Source of the DNA: Viscum album
Taxonomy: Eukaryota; Streptophyta; Magnoliopsida; Santalales; Viscaceae
DNA: 64,000 nucleotides
NCBI GenBank assembly: GCA_963277665.1
Contig: OY728125.1
Location: forward strand, 1,717,478,889-1,717,542,888
Direction: 5' to 3'
In this document: positions 9,999 to 21,563 of the stretch, one piece after another
How the letters are laid out: each line of letters starts with the position of its first letter
Position numbering within the stretch: position 1 is the stretch's first letter
Notes under the pieces: model-generated
Database searches by the model: none
Seen by the model: the letters and a program-made list of their open reading frames with translations, nothing else
What the model was told of the DNA's origin: nothing
Program-made: the position numbers and the translations under genes

Positions 9999-11617
9999 CA
10001 TGAGATTCATTCTCCATCGTATCCATTCAAGAATAATTTTCATTTTATGACTAAAAATAATGTTTAGGGACTTCATATCATTATGGATATGAATAAGATA
10101 CAACCTATGGATAACAAAAACAGCTTATGTAAAAAAACATATAAAAGAAAATGAGTAAGTGAATACCCGAAACGACGATAATACAAAAATATTATTAACA
10201 AAGAAATATTAAAAGATTATATATGATATAATATTTATGTATATTATTCTTGTATAATTTAATAAAAAATATTTAAATATTATAAAATAGGTTATCCTAC
10301 CCTCTACCAAGGAAAAGTACAAGGTAAGGGTTTATTTCACAATCTCTTCATTATCCGAGATTGTTTATACGTAATTATCTACTGGGACATATTTATCATC
10401 CACATCCATGTTTCTTAAAAATGTATTTCAAAACATTTTTAATAGTTACTATACTATGGGTTAAAGTCATTTATACCCTTGTTTGACTTTTTATAAGATG
10501 TTTATAAAGTAATCTTTTCATCTTTTTCCAAACAAGGTCCTTTTTAACCTTTTCGACAAAATTAAGGTAAGAATGTATTTTTTTATCTTATACGGTGGGT
10601 GCGGCTATTTTCCGCCATTATAAAATCTTTGAAGCTTCCCTTAAAAGCTTATAAGAATATTCTCAAAGTAAATTTTTTATTTTACAATTATCAAACTTTT
10701 AAATTATTTCAAAAAAAGAGATATTTCTCTCAAATAGTTTTGATTTTATCTATATCAACATCCTTTGGTGGATTTTAAGCTTATTTGAAGTTGAATTATT
10801 ATAATACAAAACTTCCATATAGTATTGAAGGTTTTGTGATATGTTTGACTATGGATGTGTTATTTTTATACCATTCATGGTTTATGGATAAAGTATTGAC
10901 ATTTCGTATGCTAGTTTTAATATGAATTTTTATGTTATGTTTAAACCTATTCATATGAGGAATGTATTGGACTTAATAAGTGACAGGTGGAGCCAGCTAT
11001 AGCTCCTCGATGCATCAGTAGGTATCATGAGACAAACTGGTGTCTTGGCACAAGGCCTTGACAAAATATTATTAGTAGTCTTAGCATAAGGCCTTGACTA
11101 TGTGGTTATGATAGTCTGGCATTATGAATTCCATCATTATGAAAGTGGTTATTGATTTTTCATGTGATTATTCGACTAGTAGAATATCCATGTGAATAAA
11201 TTAAATGTCATTATTTCATTTCATTTTTGCTATATTTTGTTGAAGTTCAAGTTTAAAAGTCTTTTGTTTTAGTTATATATTTCCTTAAAAGTTTATGCTT
11301 ATTTGTGAAAGTTTCCGCTATATTGTTATCCATACTGAGCATCTGAGATCACCCCTTTCTATGTTATATTTTTCCCAGGATGTGAAGAAGTATTTTATGA
11401 CTGACCTGTAGGGATAGTCTGAGGGGATATGAGTGTGGACTATGGAGACTATGTTGTTGTAATTTTTCACTGTATGATGTAATGTAAAACTTATGAATGT
11501 ATCTAGTGTTTCCAAGGCTACTAAACTAATCGGTTTTTCAAGACTTGATCTTTTGTGATCATGCCAATGTTATGTAATAATGCACCGACTCTGGGTAACT
11601 GGGGTCAGGCTGTTACA

Positions 11618-11930
11618 ACATGAGAAGAACTAAGAAACCCATGATCATGAGTTAGTGTAGTATTATTCATGCTAAAAATGTTGATACACTCCTAGATTGG
11701 TGATCAATTTATCATATATTCTAACAAAAAGAGTATCAACACATGATACAATGTTTGATGGGTCATGTAGTTAACTCCTCAGCTGCGACACATAGTGAGT
11801 TAGGGAGGAAAAACTTGTGGATGATGACTATGAGATCTTATGTACTCAAATATACACTGGATATTCTCCTGATGGATTTATAATGGTGGGGATAACATCA
11901 TTACTTTTAGAGGAAGCATGATATTACTAG
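11618..11930 (+). pseudogene. RNase H of element A, 3' piece
   Basis: Reading resumes exactly at the target duplication. Joining 7862-7875 to 11623 onwards gives LRQHEKN followed by THDHELV, the RNase H motif usually read as S-R-Q-L-R-x-H-E-x-N-Y-P-T-H-D-L-E-L. CAKNVDTLLDW corresponds to A-L-K-x-W-R-H-Y-L. Later text near 11815-11880 fits the decayed R-W-x-E-x-x-x-D-Y tail. Stops are frequent. Confidence 0.8.
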
Positions 11931-11959
11931 TGATGCTGAATGACGAGGTTCTGAGATAG

Positions 11960-12690
11960 TTTCTTATATCTCCATTATCCTTACATCAAGGTGTGTAAAA
12001 TTTGTACAAGGAACTCAGACATCAGTTTTGGTTGCTAGGGTTGAAATAAAGGAGTTATAGATCATTTCTCTCTATTCACTACATGTTAGTAAGTGAATGA
12101 TGTGAACCATGTTTCACTGGGTTTAACTCAACCCCCTGAGGATATAGAACTAATGTGACATGAGATTTCCATGGAATTCATGAATTTATAACTATGTACT
12201 TACAAAAGAAATGAAGTCGTTAGGGTGATTGTATACTAGCTTACCTATTCTTCCTAATTATTATCTATTCAGGATAATAGTTTAGTATATATCTTGGGAC
12301 GAATCTACATGTAGGAGGTAGTCTGGATCCATGGAGTTCTATCAACGATCTCTTCTGACCGTGATACTCACTACACATCCCGGTTGTGGAATGGAATATT
12401 GGAGGATATCAGGGTGTAATTACATTTGACCATAGAGTTCCACCCCCAAAAATATGGAAAGATAGATAGGGCCATGAAAGTCATAGAGGACATGCTTCAA
12501 ACTTGTATACAAGACTATGGATATAGTTGGGAGGATCAACTACCACTGGATGATTTTTTGGAAAATAGAAGTTACCATACCACCATCGATATTTCATATT
12601 TTTAGACTCTATATGGGTAACCCTACATGTCACTACTTTTCTCTGCCATCCTAGGTGATTAATCACTAATGGGCCCAAATTTTTTTAATT
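11960..12690 (+). pseudogene. Integrase core of element A, degenerate
   Basis: A decayed zinc-binding region near 12010-12110 precedes the catalytic core. About 12330-12480 gives HGVLSTISSDRDTHYTSRLW and then LTIEFHPQKYGKIDRA, equivalent to G-x-P-x-x-I-V-S-D-R-D-x-x-F-T-S-x-F-W and F-S-T-A-F-H-P-Q-T-D-G-Q-S-E-R. The second catalytic Asp is intact in SDRD, but the Glu of S-E-R is Asp here (KIDRA). EDMLQTCIQDYGYSWEDQLP and LDDFLENRSYHTTI follow at 12490-12590. It is a Ty3/gypsy integrase in the expected position after RNase H. Confidence 0.88.
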
Positions 12691-12699
12691 CACTACATA

Positions 12700-13200
12700 A
12701 ATGTTATAGATCACCTTGGAGTGGATGAAGACTATACAGAGCTATCAGAATGCTTAAGCCTATAAATGATGAAGTCCATTGGGTTTCAAGAAGGAAGGAA
12801 ATATGTTCTTATAGGTTTCACCTCAATTTAGAGAATGTATATTTTTCTAGGGAAGAAATATGTACACAATATTCATTGGCCCTTTTCATATAATGCATCA
12901 ATTTAGTAGTGTTGTGTACTGCATAGTTACACCACCGTAGTTAGACTGGGTACATGATGTATTCCACATGTCGTAGATGAGGAGTTACCTATATGACCAA
13001 TCAAACATTATTGACATGGGAGAGATGGAAATTATAGATAGATATACCTTTTCTGAGTATCCTATAGAGATTGAGGATTTTCATGAGAGAATCCTCTATA
13101 GGAGAGTGATTCTTTAGTGTGTGTCTAGTGGCATCAATAGAATGTCCCAGATTGCACAATGGATTGAGAGGATCTAATAAATGCTCAAAACTCACATATC
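12700..13200 (+). pseudogene. Integrase C-terminus and chromodomain-like tail of element A
   Basis: After the core, MKTIQSYQNA and FKKEGNMFL.VSP match the chromovirus Y-A-D...F-x-x-G-D-x-V-F-L-K-V-S-P segment. IGPFHIMHQFSSVVYCIVTPP then LDWVHDVFHMS match I-G-P-F-E-I...V-A-Y-R-L-A-L-P-P...V-H-x-V-F-H-V-S. Near 13030-13180, YTFSEYPIEIEDFHERILYR and a following Q-W-I-E-R stretch occupy the place of the Y-E-E-x-P-x-x-I-L-D-x-x-x-x-x-L-R chromodomain-like module. This module distinguishes chromoviruses of the Tekay/Del type, which I infer but cannot prove. Confidence 0.75.
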
Positions 13201-13244
13201 TTTGGGTAGCCCTTATTTGGGAATTTTAGGATGTAAATTCCCAT

Positions 13245-13255
13245 GGTGGGGAGAA
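13245..13255 (+). other. Polypurine tract of element A
   Basis: GGTGGGGAGAA directly precedes the presumed 3' LTR start and follows the last pol codon region. It matches the GGGGGAGAA-type plus-strand primer of plant Ty3/gypsy elements, as also seen at 54321-54330. Confidence 0.7.
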
Positions 13256-15968
13256 TTTAGTGACTTGTATTTTCCCTTTATTATTTTGGATATTTTATAG
13301 ACTATTTTCATGGTCAGACACTAAGAAGATGTGCAATTTTGAGTCCCGCTGTGCCCAGAATAATTGTTTGAAATATTTTAAATATATTGAATAGAACATG
13401 CATTTAGATTTTCTAAAAAAGTGGAATAAATTCTAAAAGTTTGACTGGATTATAAATTTAAGGGAACCGTAGAGTTCAAAATATGGGGTTCAACCAAGGC
13501 ACGGAATAACTGTGGACGGTGTGGGTCGTTTGGGGAAACCTTATCACGACTGTAATACAGATAAAACAATTAAATATATTACTTTGTTTGTTTTTCAACA
13601 TAGTAAACTTATATCATTTTTTAAAAACACTCTAATAAAAACATGGAAGGGATATCCACATAAGCATAGAAATTGAAGAGATCCATTGGAGTTGTTGTAG
13701 GAGATTCCATTGGTAGATGACGACTATATTAGAGATCGACAAATGGTAGGAGACAGAATAGAAGGATATATCCATGTATCATGACATATGCCCATTATAT
13801 TTCATAAATAGATCTAAATAAAGGAAGGAAATTATTTTATTTGGTTTCCATCCATGTTATTTATTTCAACTACAATCACGTAGACATAGAAGAACAAATT
13901 GATATGTGGACCATGGTTTTTTCACGATGGGTTTATTTTAGGGATTTTTTGGGTATTTTTTTCAAAATTATAGATTCATCATTCATTGTTCTAATATAAA
14001 TGAATCGAGGTAGACACAGACGTTGACCGAGGTCCATTCCTCTTGATTTTTCTTGTGCTTTTCTACCCCGATTCTTCGTTCATCATGGGAGTTATTCATT
14101 TGGCATGTGGGTTGAAACATATTGATGAATCGATTGTTAAAAACCTATTTTTGGCCCAATAATCTGATTTTATAGATCCATGATCAACATTAAATAGAAG
14201 TGTTGTGACTATGGAATCAATGATGTATTTGATGGTTTTGGATACCCGATTTCATGTTCTTCAGTGCACAATGAGTAATGGTACTAAATGGTTTTTTTGA
14301 GCGAGTTTGTTAGATGTATCCTATTATTCTTCATTAGAGAGGTTCATATGGAGAAGTTACTTTCTTGTACTAGTGAGACAGTCGCTATATCCAATACTGG
14401 AGGCATGGTAATGAACACAGAAACTAGATCTAAGAATATAAAAAACTCTATGATAGACAAAAATCAATTCAGAGCCACTTTCCATATGGGTCTCTCATAG
14501 TGGAAACTTGGTTTTACAGAGGAAGATAAGTTTCACATATAATTTAACCACATTACACTATATGTGTTCCTCTTTTTTGAGCTCGACTTGTACCTTTCCT
14601 GGTTTACAGGAATGGGTCAGAGTACATGGCCATAGGCACATTGTGTACTCCCGCACAGACATAACCTCTGAAAATGTACAAGGGATAAGCCATGAATTGG
14701 TAAACATATAGAGTACTTGGGAAACTGACATGCTGTGAACTATTAAATGGACATAGGCATGGGACTTGGGCTGTTTACGTGGGTATGACTCGGGGTCAAG
14801 GGGACCCGACATGTACCCTACTACATGTTGTGTACCCATAAATTTGTTTCATGGAGCCCTTGTCCTTGATATCTAGGATATGATTTATCCAGGTGTATTG
14901 CACATATCCAATACCTTAGGGTTAGTATGTAATCACCTATGACCCCAATGAAGTAAATCACATTAGTATGAATAATTGGACAGAGTTGTGGGAATCATTT
15001 TGTGAGGCCTGACGTGAGATCCTTTATTCATCTTCCTACCCCAAATGGTGTTATTAGTATCATCGTGACCAACACTATGTGGATGTTGATCATCTTCTTG
15101 GAATGTTAATATATATTTATTTGTTAGTTAACCCCATTTCCTTTGGACTGATCCCTATTTGTGTATCGTACATCCTCAAACTTTTAGTATAAAATTTCTA
15201 TAGTGAGACCCAATTAGAATTACCACTTAAGAAGACATCATTATTGTTATCAAAATCACGAGTCTATTCTCCTGGACGTGTGATATGTGGAATCATTGAG
15301 CTATAATCCTATGCTAGCATTATAGCTATGAAATACCTTCTTGACTATGTGTCTCTATTTAGTATATATGGATATTCTTGTTATATGTTTTGTAGAAAAA
15401 TACATATATAGAGATGAAAATATTATTTTCATGTATATTTAGTTGTTTCAGGGTGTCTTACTGGGTAATTTTAAACTGACCCCTACATGGTTGTTTCCCA
15501 CACGTTTTGTTTCTTTTGAATAAGATGGGAAATTTGATTGTGTTATTGACTCACCTAGACTAGAGAGTGCTTAATGAGTCATTACAAATCTGAGTGTGTT
15601 ACTATAACATCACGACAGTAATCACTATCTTAAATTATTGGTTGGATGTTATTTCAGAATCATTATGGGGTGGAGAGGCTGTGTTTTTTTTATTTACTTT
15701 TGGTTACTTCCTATCATACTATGGATGTGGTATTTTGATGTACACATGCCGGACTGTTCTGTTTTTTTACAATTCATCATTTTATAGGCCTAAATATGTG
15801 TGTGTGTGTGTAAAGGTACATAGGTTAAGGCCTCCCAAGATAGTGATATGGCTACACGATGCTAGTCTCTAGCCCATAGCCTATTGGACGTGGGCTTGGG
15901 GAGTCACATCATAGGGCCCCACTAGTTCGGTTAATTATACCATTTTCCCTTCATTGATATAACACACA
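13256..15968 (+). mobile_element. 3' LTR of element A
   Basis: It starts after the polypurine tract. The first bases, TTTAGTGACTT, look like a mutated TGTAACGACCC. Its last 1.1 kb align with the surviving 5' LTR at 3776-4871. The end at ACACACA (15968) is placed by matching the 40-base distance from the shared ACTAG(G/T)T(T/C)GGTT block to the LTR end in the 5' copy. A weak version of the ACACG palindrome family lies at 14620-14830 (CACATTGTGTAC, CGACATGTACC, CTACATGTTGTGTACCC). Two short open frames at 14508-14839 overlap these repeats and are not taken as genes. Confidence 0.75.
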
Positions 15969-17098
15969 TTGGTATAGGATACTGACATCCAAATAGACCA
16001 TAGTTCTTTCTTCTAAATCCATTATTATTATTCTTTCCTTATAAATCAATATTGTCTTCCAAAAAATAGAAATGTACAATATTCTTTCTCACAATATCTT
16101 TCAAATAAATCCTCAAATTCTAAAATCATTTTTTTCAAACTTATTTTCGTATAACAATCCATCATCTAATACCACAACATCCATTATAAAATCATGAAAT
16201 AAAAAATATAAAACATAACATTTGAATTTGAAATTGACTTTTAAAATTATACTATATGTCCAATAGAAGAGTAAGACTTCTAAAAAGTACTCTAAAACAA
16301 CATGGTCAATTAATGGTCATCAAAAAACCCTATAACCAATATCATAAACAACATTTTGGGAACACAATACCTCCAACAAGGATTTTATCCTCTATATCAT
16401 GAGAATACAAAAACAAATCCCCAATTATAATAGAATAAAGATGATCAACTTACTATAGTTCTCTTAAAACTTGGTAGATATGTCATCCCAAAATCATACT
16501 ATAATTCAAATGAAAAAATAAAATAAAATTGATAATAATTTTATGAAAAAGGATAAGAAAATAAAAGAATTTTAATTTTTTACTATGTAACACTTATTAG
16601 GGGGGATTATGTAATATATTTATTATGTTAATGGATGATGATTATAAATTCCAACAAATTTTTCCCTAAATCTTGAAAAACTGACTAAAAAACATGAAAT
16701 ATAGTAGATTCTATCTAGTGATAATTGTCCTACCATGTTTAAATCATTAGAGAGACTATGAAACTTCAACTAGATAACAATGTAATCTTATCACAATGCT
16801 AAAAAATCCAAAAAAAATAACAAATCTAGGTAGTATATATTAAAATCTACCAGAACCAATCATTAAATCATCCCTATATAACATTATATAGAACCCCTAC
16901 ATAAATAAATATTAAAAAACATTCATAAAAAATCTTGAATTTCATTATCAAAAAATGTTAAAATGTTTATTTGGGTATTTTCACATCATCCATCTGGATA
17001 TATTAGTAACAATAGTTTACCAAAATTAAAAAAAAATTCTTCCACACTCCCTGCATTAATACATCCAAACATTGGTCATGATGCTACATTATCTCTAT

Positions 17099-17129
<31 letters not shown>

Positions 17130-18270
17130 TGAATCCCTCATTCTAGATGTTATTATATATAATTCAAAAAAATTCCACAATTACCATCCTATAAAGGAGG
17201 TAAAATGTTTCACCCTTTGGAATGAACACCAAGTATATTCCAACACTTATTTTTAAACTGTAATTATTATTTAGATAAAGAAATTACATAAAAATATTTT
17301 TAACACAATTCTAACCTCCCTAGTGATTTTCTTGTCATGCGGGGAGGACCACATGTCATGCATTTTCATGTATTCTGAGATGGATCATAAGAATCACAAT
17401 TTTTGGTCTTATGATGGGAAGCTTATGTATCATAGTTTATAGTCTTATGATGAGGATTTTGTATTTAAATGTTTTATTTTTATATTATAGGGAAAATATT
17501 TCATTAAATTTATATTTTTTCAAAGAGGACTAAATTTTTTATAACTTATAAACATATGACATGAAATATACTATGATGATGCTTATTGTCCAATGATATC
17601 TACATTTTTACAATTATTTTTATAGCTTGATTGAAAGGTCATTATTTCAATATGGTTCTATATAAAAAAATTTATAAGAAAACTCTTGTTAGTTAGTGGC
17701 ATGTTGAACTCATTTTCATTCTTGATGAATGAATTTTTGTAATTAGGCTAGATCATGTATGTGAAAAAACCTATAAGCAATTTAGCCTCTAATATAAAAG
17801 TTTTTTCATGGAAATTAATGGAATACATGAAAGTAATTCCAGTACCCCTTTATTTAAATACTTAGAAAAAACCTTTTATTGAATTATGAATACATTCTAT
17901 TTTGAAAATATAATATGATTTAGAGGGAATATAACCTCTTCCTATAAAACCCTTCCAACTCATTCAATCAAGCTTTAAATTCTTAATCATCCATAAAATT
18001 GTCATATTTAATAATTCTTTAGATAATAGATAGATCATAATTAGCTTGATGACATATTATATGATTAACATGGAATACATGGTCACTTATTTGGTGATTC
18101 TAGCTAAATACAACTATCATTTACATCATACCAATAATAAAAACAATAAATCTCACAAAATAATCTCACAATCTTATGAATGGATTGTACAATGTATTTG
18201 AGGAAATAATTCATAGATATAATATACAATACTTATAATGAATTTCTCCAATATTGGATCATACTATAAT
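15969..18270. other. AT-rich region between A and E1, no gene
   Basis: No coding sequence is recognisable. Two features hint at another buried LTR. A purine run GGGGGGATTA stands before TGTAATATATT at 16610, and a TATAAAACCC block lies at about 17943, some 1.3 kb later. That spacing is similar to the start-to-TATA distance in S. The evidence is too thin to call an element. A TA microsatellite sits at about 17102-17130. Confidence 0.4.
17102..17130. repeat. (TA)n microsatellite
   Basis: About 14 uninterrupted TA units. An overlapping open frame (16963-17256) is created by this tract and nearby AT-rich sequence and has no protein-like features. Confidence 0.95.
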
Positions 18271-21200
18271 TGTAACACCCTGTGATTTTAATATAATGTT
18301 ACCTTTAAATAAGTCAATTTTCTCAATAACTTTATGCATAAAAAACAACAAACCTAAACATAACCATAGTTTATATAGACAGAATATAAAATATTTTGTG
18401 TGACTATTAAATAATATCAATTGAAATAGTAATAATTAATTGGGATAACTATATTATTAATAATACTATAATTTTAATATGAATGAAAATAAAATAGTTT
18501 TCCCAAGGTGACTAATATGAGAATTTCATGATAAGAATAGTATTTCTGTAAAAAAATTATTTTTTCATATTAAATTCTATTTCATGAATCATATGATTGA
18601 TGATTTTTTTATATTTATAATTTTTCAACACAAATTTTGTTTTTAAATGATGTGAAATAAGAATAACATCATATAGTATTTAAAAATTTCTGTTTCATAT
18701 ATAAATGGGTTTCCACTATATTTTATTATTTTATTCAAAAATAAAATTTATAAAAGTTGGAATTCGAAAAATAATATAACAAAAATAATTTTAAAATTAA
18801 AATTTTAATATTAAAATTATTATTAATTTATTATGATTTTATAAAAGTATTTTTCTTAGTTGAAAAATCTGGGATTTACAAAAAGTATAATTTCCTTGAT
18901 TTTCTCATTGAGTAAGAATAACAAAAATATTTGTGAAGCATTAATTTAATGAAATATGAAATTAACTTATAAAATTATAAATTTTTAAAATTTATTTGTA
19001 TATAGAAAACATATATCAATCATTTTTTGAACAAAAATAATTTGTTTCCTTGATACAATAATGGTTTTCGTTCTTCTCTTAAAATGTAGTATTTTCATCG
19101 TGAGGTTCAGTTTTGGATTGAATTAGAAGCATAATATTTTTTCAATTTATAATAAAACTATTTATGTAATTAAATTTATTAACCATTATAATTTTATCTT
19201 GAATATAAATTAATTCATTTAAAATTTTATTTCTCTAAAAAAATATTTTCACATGATTAAATATACATATTTTAATATTATCATTTCACACAATTATAAA
19301 TTTTCTATGATAATTTTTCTTTGTATTTTAAATTATTAGTATAGAATTTGGTAAAATGTTCTATACAAAAACAATAATTAAATTATATTACTAATGTTAT
19401 TAATTTATTACTAGAGTAAATGTAAATTTAGGTAATAGTTAAATGCTAAAAAGTTCCCTAAAAATCTAAATTTCAATAAAAATGGAGTAGATATTGTTTT
19501 TCACCCAATATAATTTTCCACTCTTGTTTTATTCATTTTAATTACTTTGAAACATGAATAGTGACATTCTATGATTGGAAATTTTAAAGTTACACCCAAA
19601 ATTAGTTGTTTCTTCACAAACAAAAGGGTACAAAAATCCCCATATCAAGTGAAAATTAAGCTTTGGATTACACATTGAACATATTCTATTTTTCTCTCCC
19701 CATAACTCTATAGATAAAATATATGTCCCATGAAACTCATATTCATACCAAGACCTTAAAATTCAAGGATACCCCAAAAGAAAATTCAAATCTTAATGTT
19801 AGTATTATCAACTACTTAGTTTTCTTATTAACTATTTTCATTCAATTTAATTCTAGAAACAGTACTATGTTGATATTATTTTCATTTTTATAATGAAAAT
19901 TAATTTTATTATGGTTATCATCATTATTTAATCATATACCCCATCCATTATGAAAACAAAAACTGTTGTTCGTGCATTGGGCAGACTACCCCTACCATGA
20001 CAAAACATGTTTATTTTGCTTCACCACTTTTTAAATTTTAATATAATATGGTAATAAAGAATAAATAAGATATTTATAATATTATAGTGGTTATTTTATA
20101 AAAAATGTGATAATTATATAACTATATAATCAACAAATGACCATAGTAAATTTTACCATTTAAAATAATCTTACAAAGAGAATAGTATCTTACTCTAATT
20201 TTGTATAATTTTAGAATCCATTAATAATTAATTTGTATTATCAAAATAATAAATTATAAAACTAAACACAATTAAATAAGATAATTTTTATTCAATTATG
20301 AGGATATTACAACAAAAATCCACATAATCACTCATAAAATATTGGAATGTTCATGTTTTGGTCAGTTTAACCACTCAATTGAACAATACTATAAATTTAT
20401 ATCTAAATGAAAATTGGAACAAAAACCATGTATTATGTTATATAAATGGGTAATTAATGATTATTTTTTGGTTATAGATGTTTTTAATCAATATTTTATT
20501 AATTAATTAAGAAAATCATACCTTTATCATCCAAAATCAACAGAACAAGAATCTTATCGATTTCATATTCAAGGAAAAAGATTAAAACACACTTGGATAG
20601 AATTTAAAACACTATAAATAATTATAAATCATCTATATGATATATTCTTAATAATATATATTTAATGGAAATTGAATGAGGAATGAACATGGACACATAT
20701 ATTATGTAATTGGTACAGATGATCAAAACATTAAAAACATAATGAGGAAAATCAGTAGAATTCAAACAGAGAGTATCTTGATAAAATGAGAATAAGTGAA
20801 TACATATATTGGTATGATTATGAATTATGTGATTAATATATCTATGTTTATGTTACCCGATGTTAATTTATGTTCATCTATGTTTGAACATATAAAGTTC
20901 CACCATGTGAGGAAAAAGATGGGCCTCTGTCCCACACCAACCATCATCTAATACATATTCATAGAAGGACCGTTTTACGGTCCAATGAAATGGGAAAGTG
21001 AACTGATTTGTGGTTATCTGTTTATGTTTATGATAGTGGATGGTGATTCTTCTAAAATGGTGTAAGAAAATTCAGTAAAGGAGAATAATATGGAAAGTAC
21101 TGAATTAAGTAGAAATATGGACCCTAGAAAACCTTTTAAGGAGGGGGATCATTCCTCATTGACATCATCATTTTTTATAAACCACATTTTCAAACCTCTA

Positions 21201-21300
21201 CATTAAATAATCATGTAGAAAATTATTTATTTATATAGTATCTCTATTTAGGGTCATTTTTGTACATACTAATTACCAATATAGTTTATAATATTATACA
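18271..21300 (+). mobile_element. LTR E1 (diverged, related to the S/B family)
   Basis: It starts TGTAACACCC at 18271. It is collinear with E2 at a constant offset of about 3.29 kb: TTTTAATATAATGTTACC at 18286 versus 21579, a TATA-like AAAAGGGTA block near 19622 versus 22911, and ATTATCAACTA(C)ATAGTTTTC near 19808 versus 23095. A remnant of the CGTACG module (TTCGTGCATTGGGCAGACTACC) lies near 19968. The right end is not resolved; I place it before about 21540. No coding sequence is visible within it. Confidence 0.65.
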
Positions 21301-21550
21301 CCAACCTGTGATAATCTTTCACAAAAAATATATCCTTGAACATAAGGATAAATAAAATAGGTCACAACACTGGACAATTATAGGTATTTACTCAAATGGT
21401 TTTGAGGTAACTCAATATAGAGATATCCTTATATATGAGTTTCCGAGCGTCCCCTATGTCATTAATGTTGATACCTCAATCTATTTATACCTTATGAGTA
21501 ATGATATAATTTTTTAGGGTAATAAATACACTAGAGAGGAAATAATTTAT

Positions 21551-21563
21551 TATGGGGGTTGAA
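21551..21563 (+). other. Polypurine tract before LTR E2
   Basis: TATGGGGGTTGAA immediately precedes TGTGATTGACC, which aligns with the start of E1. The arrangement is the same as AGGGGAGAA before TGTGACACCC at 54321-54331. It marks E2 as a 3' LTR in plus orientation. Confidence 0.6.

Larger units (their letters stand above)
7876..11617 (+). mobile_element. Solo LTR S (3,742 bp) inserted in the RNase H of element A
   Basis: It begins TGTAACACCCC and ends GGCTGTTACA, with perfect ACATG duplications on both sides. No PBS, gag or pol lies inside, so it is a solo LTR left by LTR-LTR recombination. It is homologous throughout to the two 4.4-kb LTRs of element B. Shared landmarks include GGCCATTATGAATAGTA near 7980, CCTAATTCTATTGGATAAGT near 8540, a TATA box at 9425, the CGTACG module at 9785 and 9970, and CGATGCATCAGTAGG near 11010. 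Three short tracts are AT-rich enough to appear open (for example 8007-8219 and 11318-11515) but carry no recognisable protein. It is plus-strand by its TATA box and the orientation of its homologues. Confidence 0.93.

Noticed and set aside
16963..17256. Plus-strand frame of 97 codons
   Set aside because: It includes the TA microsatellite (Tyr-Ile repeats) and low-complexity AT sequence; no domain.
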